Shown in pieces: positions 1 through 7,210 of a DNA stretch of 64,000 bases (position 1 is the stretch's first letter; the number at the start of each line of letters is the position of its first letter). The translations under genes and the position numbers were made by a program. The notes below the pieces were generated by a model. The model had not been told where the DNA came from, searched no databases, and saw nothing but the letters and a program-made list of their open reading frames with translations. Origin of the DNA: Asticcacaulis aquaticus (GTDB taxonomy: Bacteria; Pseudomonadota; Alphaproteobacteria; Caulobacterales; Caulobacteraceae); the NCBI RefSeq assembly GCF_028550415.1, contig NZ_JAQQKX010000008.1:124001-188000 (forward strand). Reading direction: 5' to 3'.

Positions 1-1
1 G

Positions 2-106
2 AAGCGCTTCGAAATTCATTTCCCCAAGCGCTTCACCCTTCTCGCCAAGCTGTTGAGTGTCCTGCCGGATGGGCTCTATTTCAGAGCCGTCAAACGCATG
101 GTATAA
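2..106 (+). CDS. C-terminal end of a short-chain dehydrogenase/reductase (partial)
   Basis: Only the last 34 codons and a TAA stop lie inside the window; the gene begins upstream. The visible residues (FPKRFTLLAKLLSVLP then LYFRAVKRMV) look like the basic amphipathic tail that closes many NAD(P)-dependent short-chain dehydrogenases of proteobacteria. No Rossmann glycine motif or catalytic Tyr-x3-Lys can be checked because they lie outside. The call rests on tail resemblance alone. It is followed 24 bases later by a small secreted protein on the same strand. Confidence 0.5.
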   Translation, partial: KRFEIHFPKRFTLLAKLLSVLPDGLYFRAVKRMV

Positions 107-130
107 GGCGCTTCAGCTTGAGGCGGGGCC

Positions 131-316
131 ATGCTTACGAAGCGTTTTCTGGTGGTATCGGGACTGGCTGTATTGGCCATGCCGCAGGTCGTTTCGGCCG
201 AAAATACCTACAAACCTAAGACGCCGCAGAAATATATTCGCGGCAAGCGCGGTGGTTGCTATTACATCAACAAAAACGGCAACAAGACCTATGTCGACCG
301 GTCGCTATGTAAATGA
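131..316 (+). CDS. small secreted basic protein with GGCYYIN...TYVDRSLC motif
   Basis: A 61-residue protein with a Sec signal peptide (about residues 1-23, ending VVSAE) and a short mature part. The mature part carries the pattern GGCYYINKNGNKTYVDRSLC, a small basic two-cysteine module seen in short secreted bacterial proteins and related to the so-called PBCV basic adaptor sequence. The two cysteines could form one disulfide in the periplasm. A purine-rich ribosome site (gaggcgg) precedes the ATG. Its end overlaps the convergent transporter gene by 12 bases. The molecular function is unknown; the motif assignment is from memory of the family and has not been searched. Confidence 0.6.
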   Translation: MLTKRFLVVSGLAVLAMPQVVSAENTYKPKTPQKYIRGKRGGCYYINKNGNKTYVDRSLCK

Positions 317-1198
317 GGCTTTAGGCCGTCCCCATTCGGCCAGAACGATCCCCGCGACGATCAGGCCCAGCGCCGTGAAATGAAAGCCGTGCAGGGGCTC
401 GCGCAGGATCAGCACCGATAAAACGACGCCGAACAGCGGGATGGTATTGATGAACAGGCCCGCCCGGTTGGGGCCGATCAGTTCGACGCCGCGAATATAG
501 GTCACCTGCGACACCAGCGACGGCAAAAGCCCGCAATAGAGGACGATCCACCAGCCCGTGGCGTCTGGCCAGACGATGCCCGTCTCGCGCGACATCCACA
601 GCAGATAGGGGATGGCGGCCATCAGTGCGCCGAGCGTCGGCACGGCCATCAGGCTCTGCCAATGGATGTCGGGCTTGTATTTCAGCGTCACCGTATAGAC
701 GCCGTAAATCAGCACGGCGAGCAGCATCAGGGCGTCACCGATATTGAGATCAAGCTGCGCGATACGGCTGAGGTCGCCGTGCGTGGCGGTCAGGCCGACT
801 CCGATCAGGGTCACCAGAAAGCCTGCGATCTGCGCCCATGAGGCCTTCACCCGGAACAGGGCGAAATTGACCACCATGATGACCAGCGGAATGCCGGCGT
901 CTTCGATGACGACATTGATGGCAGTGGTGTGTTCCAGCGCCGTATAGAGGACGATATTGAACGCCGCGAAACCGAAGAACCCATAGGCCAGCAGCAGGGG
1001 CAAATGCCGCCGGATCACGGGCCAGTCGCGTTTCAGCGGCTTGATCGATACGGCAAAGATGACACCCGCCGCCAGCACCCAGCGCGCCGCCGACAGCATG
1101 GCGGGCGTGATGTGCCCGACGGCCAGCTTGCCCGCGACCATGTTCCCGGCCCACAACAGGCTGGCGATCAGCAGAAATCCGTAGGCTTTTAGGTTCAC
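305..1198 (-). CDS. EamA/DMT-family transporter
   Basis: A 297-residue membrane protein with about ten hydrophobic helices arranged as two EamA repeats, the usual size for drug/metabolite exporters of the RhaT/YdcZ type. The first repeat begins AYGFLLIASLLWAGNMVAGK and the second begins near residue 150; each has the typical WxG-N or IYG-Y signature. The predicted start is GTG. The substrate cannot be told from sequence; members export amino acids, purines or other small metabolites across the inner membrane. It is divergent from the aspartokinase/homoserine dehydrogenase gene, with about 155 bases between the two starts, so the two may share a control region. Export of a threonine-family amino acid would fit the neighbour but is only inference. 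Confidence 0.85.
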   Translation of the reverse strand: MNLKAYGFLLIASLLWAGNMVAGKLAVGHITPAMLSAARWVLAAGVIFAVSIKPLKRDWPVIRRHLPLLLAYGFFGFAAFNIVLYTALEHTTAINVVIEDAGIPLVIMVVNFALFRVKASWAQIAGFLVTLIGVGLTATHGDLSRIAQLDLNIGDALMLLAVLIYGVYTVTLKYKPDIHWQSLMAVPTLGALMAAIPYLLWMSRETGIVWPDATGWWIVLYCGLLPSLVSQVTYIRGVELIGPNRAGLFINTIPLFGVVLSVLILREPLHGFHFTALGLIVAGIVLAEWGRPKASFT

Positions 1199-1226
1199 GC
1201 GAAACTATCTCATGGGCGGCACAGCG

Positions 1227-1273
1227 AAGATGCGTCGCGTAGCATGAAAAACCGGCCTAAACGCATCTTTTTT
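1227..1273 (+). terminator. hairpin with T-run upstream of the aspartokinase/homoserine dehydrogenase gene
   Basis: AAGATGCGT at 1227-1235 is the exact complement of ACGCATCTT at 1261-1269, and a run of T follows (1268-1273). On the plus strand this has the shape of an intrinsic terminator with a long loop, 80 bases before the start at 1354. It could be a transcription attenuator for the threonine-branch gene. It could also be a decayed copy of the small GCGCATC...GATGCGC repeat seen at 29059-29102. Confidence 0.35.
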
Positions 1274-1353
1274 CTTTAAATTTCGGCGAAAGACTTATAA
1301 CGCCATTCGCTTACCCGCCTGCCGTAAGGGCGATTGGAGAAGAGGAATTACAT

Positions 1354-3030
1354 ATGTCTACGTTGGTTGTGAAATTTGGTGGTTCGGTCCTGACGTCGGA
1401 AGCGGCGCTGCACCGGGCGGTGTCCGAGGTCTATCGCTACGTGCGCGACGCGCACAAGGTGATTGCCGTGGTATCGGCCTTCAAGGGCGAGACGGACCAG
1501 ATTATGCGGCTGGCGGTGGGCTATACGCAGGCCTCTGCCTCCTCGGCGACGCCGCACCTGCTGGCGACCGGCGAAATGAAGGCCTCGACCCTGTTTGCCA
1601 TGGCGTGCGAGCGGTCGGGCATCGTGACCCGTTTCCGCTCGGTGGCCGAAATCGGTCTGGTGGCCGAAGGCGACCATTTCAACGCCAATCCGGTCAGCCT
1701 CAAGACCGACGTGCTGCTGAACGACCTGCAAAAGGTCGATCTGGTGGTTGTGCCGGGCTATGTGGCCGAAAACGCCGCCGGTGAGCCGGTGCTGCTCGGC
1801 CGTGGCGGGTCCGACCTGACGGCGGTGTTTATCGGCAAACACCTCAAGGACGCCGGTGTGGACGTCCGCGTGCGGCTGAACAAGGACGTCGACGCGGTCT
1901 ACGACACCGACCCGAATACCTACTCGGATACCGCCAAGCCCTTCGCCGCCCTGTCGTGGGAAGAGGCCGAAAAGATCGCCTTCCCGATCGTGCAGGCCAA
2001 GGCGATGAAATACGCCCACGAACACGGGCTTGAGGTCGAGGTGACGGGCCTCGCCAAGGGCTATGAGACCGTGCTGGGCCGCAAGACGTCCGAGCGCAAG
2101 TCGCCGGTCGCGAACCGTAAGCTGCGTGTCGCCGTGATGGGGGCGGGGGGCGTCGGCTCGATGTTCCTGCAACGCGCCATGGAGTGGTCGGATCTGATCG
2201 AGATCGACCGCGTGCTGGTCCGTGATCCGTCGAAGCGCCGCGATCACCCGCTGGCCGGGAAATTCACTTCTGACGCACGTAATTTTGCTCGCGCCGATGT
2301 CGATGTGTTCGTCGATATCGGCACCGGCGTATCGCCCTCGGCGGAACTGCTGGAGCAGTTCCTGAAACTCGGTGTTGGTGTGACCTCGGCCAACAAGCAG
2401 GCCGTGGCCTCGGTGCAGGGTAAGCTGAAAGACGCGGCGAAATCGTCGGGCGCGCTCCTGACCTATTCGGCGAGCGTGGGGGGCGGCGCGCCGATCATCG
2501 AAGCCCTGACGCGGGCCGTAAAGTCGCATAAAATCAAGAGCATTGCGGGCGTCGTAAACGGCACCTCGAACTTCGTCATCGATCAGGTCGAGGCGGGCAA
2601 GACGTTTGATGCCGCCATGGACGAAGCCCGTCGTCTGGGCTTTGCCGAGCCGGATTCGACCGCCGATCTCGACGGCACCGATGTGGGCGCCAAGCTGAAA
2701 CTACTGCGCGAAATCGCCTTCCCTGGTGTGACTCCGGTCCATGTCGAGGTCGGTGCGATCACCGACGAATCTCTGGTCATCCCCAAGGGTAAGGGCCTGC
2801 GCTACGTGGCGCGCGCCATCATGACCGAGAAGGGGCTTGAAGTGTCGATGAAGCTGGAAGAGCTTGAGGCCGATCACTATCTGGTCGGTGCCAAGGGCGA
2901 GCAGAACCGCGCCATTATCGAGCTGGACAACGGCGAATTCTGGTACGTGACCGGCAAGGGCGCGGGCGCGTGGCCGACCTCGGAATCGTTGCTGGCCGAC
3001 ACGCTCGAAATCGGACGGCATGTGAAGTAA
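1354..3030 (+). CDS. bifunctional aspartokinase / homoserine dehydrogenase, short form
   Basis: A 558-residue fusion for the threonine/methionine branch of aspartate-derived amino acids: phosphorylation of aspartate and reduction of aspartate semialdehyde. Residues 1-240 are an amino-acid kinase domain with KFGGSV at 7-12, an ATGE motif, LLGRGGSDLTA and a DVDAVYDTDP nucleotide site. From about residue 250 a Rossmann fold starts (VAVMGAGGVGSMFLQ), followed by the homoserine dehydrogenase signature GVVNGTSNF ... GFAEPDSTADLDGTDVGAK. E. coli ThrA is about 820 residues; here the ACT regulatory region between kinase and dehydrogenase is missing, as is any C-terminal ACT domain. Feedback control by threonine through ACT domains is therefore not expected. 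The start ATG follows agaggaatt. The fusion is clear; activity of the kinase half is likely but unproven. Confidence 0.88.
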   Translation: MSTLVVKFGGSVLTSEAALHRAVSEVYRYVRDAHKVIAVVSAFKGETDQIMRLAVGYTQASASSATPHLLATGEMKASTLFAMACERSGIVTRFRSVAEIGLVAEGDHFNANPVSLKTDVLLNDLQKVDLVVVPGYVAENAAGEPVLLGRGGSDLTAVFIGKHLKDAGVDVRVRLNKDVDAVYDTDPNTYSDTAKPFAALSWEEAEKIAFPIVQAKAMKYAHEHGLEVEVTGLAKGYETVLGRKTSERKSPVANRKLRVAVMGAGGVGSMFLQRAMEWSDLIEIDRVLVRDPSKRRDHPLAGKFTSDARNFARADVDVFVDIGTGVSPSAELLEQFLKLGVGVTSANKQAVASVQGKLKDAAKSSGALLTYSASVGGGAPIIEALTRAVKSHKIKSIAGVVNGTSNFVIDQVEAGKTFDAAMDEARRLGFAEPDSTADLDGTDVGAKLKLLREIAFPGVTPVHVEVGAITDESLVIPKGKGLRYVARAIMTEKGLEVSMKLEELEADHYLVGAKGEQNRAIIELDNGEFWYVTGKGAGAWPTSESLLADTLEIGRHVK

Positions 3031-3035
3031 GAATT

Positions 3036-3226
3036 ATACCTCCCCAACTTGTTGGGGAGGGGGACCGCACGACGCTTGCGGAGCAAGCTAGATGCGGTGG
3101 TGGGGGCCGTCGCTGTAGTACGGTCTACTCATCGGGCCAGACATTCGTCCGTAACTCCGACGCGAGCCCCCCACCGTCTGCTCACGTCGTTCGCATCCAC
3201 CTCCCCCAGTAAACTGGGGGAGTATG
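3036..3226. repeat. palindromic intergenic repeat, family A copy 1
   Basis: A stretch of about 190 bases bounded by two hairpins: CCTCCCCAACTTGTTGGGGAGG near 3039-3060 and CTCCCCCAGTAAACTGGGGGAG near 3201-3222. The inner part (ggaccgcacgacgc ... agatgcggtggtggggg) is shared almost word for word with 55597-55775, and the overall plan is shared with 25098-25304. No coding content is visible. It lies directly behind the aspartokinase gene and may serve as its terminator. Such elements look like non-autonomous mobile repeats of Caulobacterales genomes. Confidence 0.8.
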
Positions 3227-3298
3227 CTTTAAAGTGGTCGTCATGAATGGAGGAGGGAGTTGCTTGCAGCGTCGCGTAAATTGCGGCAAAGACGCTGC

Positions 3299-3667
3299 AT
3301 GACCCTCGACGATCTCAATACTTTTTGTGCAACCCTGGCCGCGACCCACCACGTCGTTCAGTGGGGCGATCACGACGTATGGAAGGTCGGCATCGAGGGT
3401 AAGGGCAAGGTTTTCGCCATCGCAGGCACGCAGCCCGATGGCCACCTGTCGGTCAGTTTCAAGGTCTCGGATATGGCGTTCGAGATTCTGCGCGACCATC
3501 CCGATTGCCGTCCCGCGCCCTATCTGGCGTCGCGCGGCATGAAATGGATTCAATACTATACCGGCGACCAGATGACCGATGACGAGGTGCGCGATCTGTT
3601 GCAAGACTCGCACCGGCTCGTCGCGGCGGGTCTGCCGAAGAAAACCCAAAAGGAATTAGGCCTTTGA
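3299..3667 (+). CDS. MmcQ/YjbR family protein
   Basis: A 122-residue protein of the YjbR/MmcQ family, a small double-wing DNA-binding-like fold of unknown cellular role. Family features visible are the N-terminal LDDLNTFCATL helix, VVQWGDHDVWKVG, a KVFAI strand, FKVSDMAFEIL, and the closing DEVRDLLQDSHRLVAAGLPKK. The ATG at 3299 gives the family's usual N-terminus. A TTG at 3260 lies behind a strong AGGAGG and would add 13 residues, so translation may begin there instead. The stop overlaps the start of rlmJ by four bases (TTGA), indicating coupled translation with the methyltransferase gene. Confidence 0.8.
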   Translation: MTLDDLNTFCATLAATHHVVQWGDHDVWKVGIEGKGKVFAIAGTQPDGHLSVSFKVSDMAFEILRDHPDCRPAPYLASRGMKWIQYYTGDQMTDDEVRDLLQDSHRLVAAGLPKKTQKELGL

Positions 3668-4518
3668 ATTATCGCCACGGCTTCCATGCCGGGAATTTCG
3701 CCGACCTGGCCAAGCACGCGGCGACTTTAAGCTTCCTGCGTGCCTTGAGGGCCGGGGCGCGACCGCTGAAGGTGGTCGATACCCATGCCGGGGCGGGGTT
3801 CTACGACCTCTCGGATGAGACCTTTGCGCGCTCGAAAGAGGCCGAGGCGGGGATCAAGTACCTGCTGGGGCAGGATGTGCCGACCAGTCTCAAAGCCTTG
3901 TCGGACTATGTGTGGGCCAAGAACAAGCAATCGGGATTCAGCACACGCATCGGTATCTATCCGGGCTCGCCGACCCTGATCATGGACAACCTGCCGGCGG
4001 GGGGCGACTATGTCGGCTGCGAATTGCGGCCCGATGATTACGAGTTGCTGAAAGATCGTATCGCGGTCCGTGGTGGTAAGGCCTTGCATGCCGACGGGTA
4101 TGACACCGTGATCGGCATGGCGGAGTCGCCGAAAGACCTGTTCATACTGATCGATCCGCCGTTCGAGAAGTTCGAGGATTACGAGCGCATCAACGAGACC
4201 CTGGCGGCGGTGCTGGCCGTCAAGCCGGACGCGAAAGCGCTGGTCTGGCTGCCGCTGAAAGACCTTGAGACGCTCGATCGCTTCCTGCGGCACATGGAAT
4301 GCGCCCTGCTGGAGGATCAGACGGGCCATGCACCGGTCATCGATGTGGCAGAATTGCGTCTGCGGCCGTTGACCAATCCGTTGAAAATGAACGGCTGCGC
4401 GCTGGTGGGAATCAACACGCCGCCGGAGGTTCTGGCCGATATCGAGGCCATTGCGCAGGACGTGACCACCGTGTTCGGCGAAGCGGGTGGCAAGGCGCAG
4501 GTCTGGCGGCTGGACTAG
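3664..4518 (+). CDS. rlmJ: 23S rRNA (adenine(2030)-N6)-methyltransferase RlmJ
   Basis: A 284-residue SAM-dependent methyltransferase that modifies A2030 of 23S rRNA. The family opening MNYRHGFHAGNFADLAKH is intact, followed by motif I VVDTHAGAGFYDL and the catalytic LIDPPFEKFEDY near residues 158-169 (the DPPF variant of the N6-adenine methyltransferase DPPY motif). The length equals the E. coli enzyme. The start is TTG overlapping the stop of the YjbR gene, which is common in tightly packed operons. It acts in the cytosol on ribosomal RNA. Nothing unusual is visible. Confidence 0.95.
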   Translation: MNYRHGFHAGNFADLAKHAATLSFLRALRAGARPLKVVDTHAGAGFYDLSDETFARSKEAEAGIKYLLGQDVPTSLKALSDYVWAKNKQSGFSTRIGIYPGSPTLIMDNLPAGGDYVGCELRPDDYELLKDRIAVRGGKALHADGYDTVIGMAESPKDLFILIDPPFEKFEDYERINETLAAVLAVKPDAKALVWLPLKDLETLDRFLRHMECALLEDQTGHAPVIDVAELRLRPLTNPLKMNGCALVGINTPPEVLADIEAIAQDVTTVFGEAGGKAQVWRLD

Positions 4519-4634
4519 CCGCTCTCCGATCACGCGAGTTTTTATGCCCTGCGGCCCTGTGGACAATGGTCAGGGCCGGTTTTCTGTGATAGACATTTGT
4601 GCATTGCAGCAAACTTGACCCGCGAGGCCGAAAG

Positions 4635-5321
4635 ATGTTGACCATGACCGATACCCCAACCCGTTTCGACGCGCCGAAATTCCCGACGCCGGAAGAGATC
4701 AAGGCGGCCTCCGAACGCCTGACGCATTTCTGGGTCGGCGCTTGTTCGCCCCTGTGGGTGCCGTTTTTCGCCGCGACGTCGTTCGGCGTTTCGACCTGGA
4801 TGATGTCGAGCGCCCTGACCAAGAATGTGGCCGACAACGACCTGTACAAGGATCTGCCCAAGGGCTTCGTCGATATGATGGCTCTGCGTCACCGCTGGTT
4901 TCAGGCCGCCGATGAAGGCGCGCACGTGCTCGAAGACGTCGGCGACGCGGTAAAGGAAGCGGCTGCCGCACCGGTCACCATGGTGCTGGAGGCCGAAGCG
5001 GCGGTGATCGAGTCGCTTAAGGAAACTGCACCGGTCGTCGCCGAAGCGGTCGAGACGGCGCAGGCCGTGGTCGAAGAGACGGTGGCGGAGACATCGGAGG
5101 TCGTCGAAACAGCGATCGTCGAGTCCGTCGAAGCACAGGACGTCGTGGCGGAGACCGCTGAGCCGGTGGTTGAAGCGGTTGCAGAGTCCGTCGAAGACAC
5201 GATCGCCGCACCGGAAACGACCATCCCGGACGATCTGCCGGAATTCGTTGTGGAACCCGCCTTCGAACCCGTGCCGGTCGTCAAGGCGCTGCCGAAGCGC
5301 CGTCCGGCCCCCAAGAAGTAA
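4635..5321 (+). CDS. uncharacterised protein with acidic Ala/Val/Glu-rich tail
   Basis: A protein of 228 residues not assigned to a known family. Residues about 1-100 look globular, with PTPEEIKAASERLTHFWVGA, a hydrophobic WVPFFAATSFGVSTWMM stretch that may be a membrane-associated helix, and KGFVDMMALRHRWFQAADEG. From about residue 100 to 200 the sequence is a low-complexity repeat of Val, Glu, Ala and Thr in roughly 11-residue phases (VVEETVAETSEVVETAI...), likely a long acidic helix or coiled coil. The end is basic and proline-rich (PKRRPAPKK). The layout recalls granule-associated phasins or spacer proteins, but I see no phasin signature. ATG at 4635 follows gaggccgaaag; a second ATG lies at 4644. 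Confidence 0.6.
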   Translation: MLTMTDTPTRFDAPKFPTPEEIKAASERLTHFWVGACSPLWVPFFAATSFGVSTWMMSSALTKNVADNDLYKDLPKGFVDMMALRHRWFQAADEGAHVLEDVGDAVKEAAAAPVTMVLEAEAAVIESLKETAPVVAEAVETAQAVVEETVAETSEVVETAIVESVEAQDVVAETAEPVVEAVAESVEDTIAAPETTIPDDLPEFVVEPAFEPVPVVKALPKRRPAPKK

Positions 5322-5338
5322 GCCTATTTGTCGCGCAC

Positions 5339-6259
5339 TCACCGGCTCGGATAGATATCCACGCGCACCGGGCGATGGTCGGACCCGTAATAGGGCCCGG
5401 CCTTCCGGTGTTGCAGGGACAGCTTTTTACCCGCCAATATGTTGTCGATACCGACGCGGAACATGCCCGGCAGCACGGCAGGCCATGTGCCGACCGGTGC
5501 GGCCGCGGGCGTCAGGCCGACCTCGTGACTGAAATCGCGCATGGCCGAGGCCGACGGTGTCGTATTGAAATCCCCCACCAGAACGATGTCTTCCGGCGTT
5601 TCGTCTTTCAGATCGGCGGCAAGGCGGTTGAACTGCGCCGGTTGATCATCCGGTGCCGTAAATGGCCATGGTCGCGTCAGATGGGCGACCGCCAGCGTGA
5701 ACTTGCCCGACGGGGCGCTGACCTCGGTCGTGATCAGGCTGTAGCCGACCGGGCGGGGGCGGCCCTTGCTCAGGGGGTAGCGCGAAAAGATCAGGGTATC
5801 GTAACGGCGCACCACATGCGGGTAGCGTTTTTCCAGTGAGGCGGCGAGCGTGGCATTGGCCAGCGGCCCGGCCTCGACCACGGCGACGATGTCGGGGTTT
5901 TCCGCCTCGACCCAGTCAAGCAGACGCGCGGGCGTCTGGTTCTTGATCCACAGATTGGCAAAGATCATTCGCACGGGTTGCGCGTCTTTGGCGGGGGAGG
6001 GTTGCGCCGGGAAAACCTGCGGCCCCAGACTGAGACCTAGAACGATTGTCGCTATGACCGAGATCAGGGCGGGCAGGCGTTTGCGTACCTGCATAAAGAT
6101 GAACGCCGCGATCAACGCTCCGAAGAAAATCGGCGCGCTGAAAATGTCGATCAGATAGCCTTTGGCAAAATGCGGATCAATCAGACACAGTCCGGCCAGC
6201 CCCAGAAGCGCAAGGCTGAGCAACATGCCCAACAGTGAAAATAGCCTTAAAGTAAGCAC
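5339..6259 (-). CDS. endonuclease/exonuclease/phosphatase family membrane protein
   Basis: A 306-residue protein with three N-terminal membrane helices (residues about 1-85) followed by an EEP-fold hydrolase domain. Motifs are MIFANLW near 98, IVAVVE with the metal-binding Glu, LVGDFNTTP near 228-236 and the catalytic GSDHRPVRVDI at the C-terminus. The fold includes DNases, sphingomyelinases and inositol phosphatases; this membrane-anchored form likely works on the periplasmic side, substrate unknown. The start is GTG, directly abutting the TAA of the upstream YbjQ gene (TAAGTG), so translation of the two is probably coupled. Confidence 0.85.
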   Translation of the reverse strand: MLTLRLFSLLGMLLSLALLGLAGLCLIDPHFAKGYLIDIFSAPIFFGALIAAFIFMQVRKRLPALISVIATIVLGLSLGPQVFPAQPSPAKDAQPVRMIFANLWIKNQTPARLLDWVEAENPDIVAVVEAGPLANATLAASLEKRYPHVVRRYDTLIFSRYPLSKGRPRPVGYSLITTEVSAPSGKFTLAVAHLTRPWPFTAPDDQPAQFNRLAADLKDETPEDIVLVGDFNTTPSASAMRDFSHEVGLTPAAAPVGTWPAVLPGMFRVGIDNILAGKKLSLQHRKAGPYYGSDHRPVRVDIYPSR

Positions 6260-6574
6260 TTAAATCCTGACGGCCGTGCCGGAGCAGGTGACCATCAGCA
6301 TGGTGCCCTGAGAGACGGTTTCATAGTCGAGATCGACACCGACGATAGCGTTGCCGCCCATCTGAGCGGCCTGATCCTGCATTTCGCGGAAGGCGGCTTC
6401 GCGGGCCTGACGCAGGACCTTTTCATACGACCCCGAACGCCCGCCGACGATATCGCGAATGCCGGCGAAGAAGTCGCGGAAGATATTGGCACCCAGAATG
6501 GCCTCGCCGGTGACCACGCCCAGATAGGTTTGGATCGGACGGCCTTCGATGGTGGGCGTCGTGGTGACGATCAT
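6260..6574 (-). CDS. YbjQ/UPF0145 family protein
   Basis: A 104-residue protein of the YbjQ (UPF0145) family, a small pentamer-forming fold sometimes described as a heavy-metal-binding domain. Visible marks are the N-terminal [20 protein letters not shown], then [23 protein letters not shown], the long [24 protein letters not shown] segment (shown in part) and the closing beta strands. The ATG at 6574 has an AAGGA ribosome site; an upstream GTG would add an unconserved 38 residues. It forms an operon with the EEP hydrolase gene. Function in vivo is unknown. Confidence 0.88.
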   Translation of the reverse strand: MIVTTTPTIEGRPIQTYLGVVTGEAILGANIFRDFFAGIRDIVGGRSGSYEKVLRQAREAAFREMQDQAAQMGGNAIVGVDLDYETVSQGTMLMVTCSGTAVRI

Positions 6575-6671
6575 GGTCGATTCCTTATTCGCGAGTATGG
6601 TTAATGCGCGTTGACGTGCCCGCCTATCACGGGCAATCTCTAACCAATCCGAGGCGGGGGGAGCAAGTGAC

Positions 6672-7148
6672 ATGTTCGTAAGGACCACCTACGACGTCCA
6701 GCGCGTGTACGATTCTGTCGGCACGATCAAGCGCCTGTCCGACCGCATCATAGGTATCGGTCCGATCAACATTATCGGGCTGGACGGCATTCTGGCGTGG
6801 GTGCCGGGGGTGGGGACGGTCTATTCGATAGGGGCCAGCCTGTTCATCATGGCCAACGGCATCCGTGTGCGTATGAGCCCGATCACCTTCGTCCAGACCT
6901 CGATTATCCTTCTGATCGACTCCGGCGTCAGCGGACTGGAAAGTTTTATCCCCTTCCTGCCGGCAATTACTGACACTCTGTTTCAGGGGCATCTCTATGC
7001 CTCGCACATCGTGCAGAAAGAGATCGAAAAGACACTGTATCTTGAGGAAAGTGCCCGCGCCGCCCACAGCAGCGAGCGTCATCATGACAATCTCGCCCTG
7101 ATGAAGGCCACGAAGGGCAAGAAGCGTCTGGTCTATCTGCTACCGTAA
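6672..7148 (+). CDS. DUF4112 family protein
   Basis: A 158-residue protein of the DUF4112 family, judged from the diagnostic opening [13 protein letters not shown] near residues 38-50 followed by two predicted membrane helices ([17 protein letters not shown] and the [18 protein letters not shown] area). The C-terminal 45 residues are charged and basic ([16 protein letters not shown]). No biochemical role is known. The gene is divergent from the YbjQ gene with about 97 bases between starts. The ribosome site is gggggagcaa before the ATG. Confidence 0.8.
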   Translation: MFVRTTYDVQRVYDSVGTIKRLSDRIIGIGPINIIGLDGILAWVPGVGTVYSIGASLFIMANGIRVRMSPITFVQTSIILLIDSGVSGLESFIPFLPAITDTLFQGHLYASHIVQKEIEKTLYLEESARAAHSSERHHDNLALMKATKGKKRLVYLLP

Positions 7149-7177
7149 TTATCCCCGGTGATATAGGCTGCGCGACA

Positions 7178-7204
7178 CTCGACGGATCGAAACGTTCCGT
7201 CGAG
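7178..7204 (+). promoter_or_regulatory. hairpin covering the ribosome site of the tail-fibre-like gene
   Basis: CTCGACGGA (7178-7186) and TCCGTCGAG (7196-7204) are perfectly complementary over nine bases around a nine-base loop. The only plausible Shine-Dalgarno for the ATG at 7211 is GAGG at 7202-7205, inside the right arm. The structure would therefore hide the ribosome site unless opened. Confidence 0.5.
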
Positions 7205-7210
7205 GTTTAT

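Noticed and set aside
1199-1353. Threonine leader peptide
   Set aside because: No short frame rich in Thr/Ile codons precedes the hairpin at 1227.
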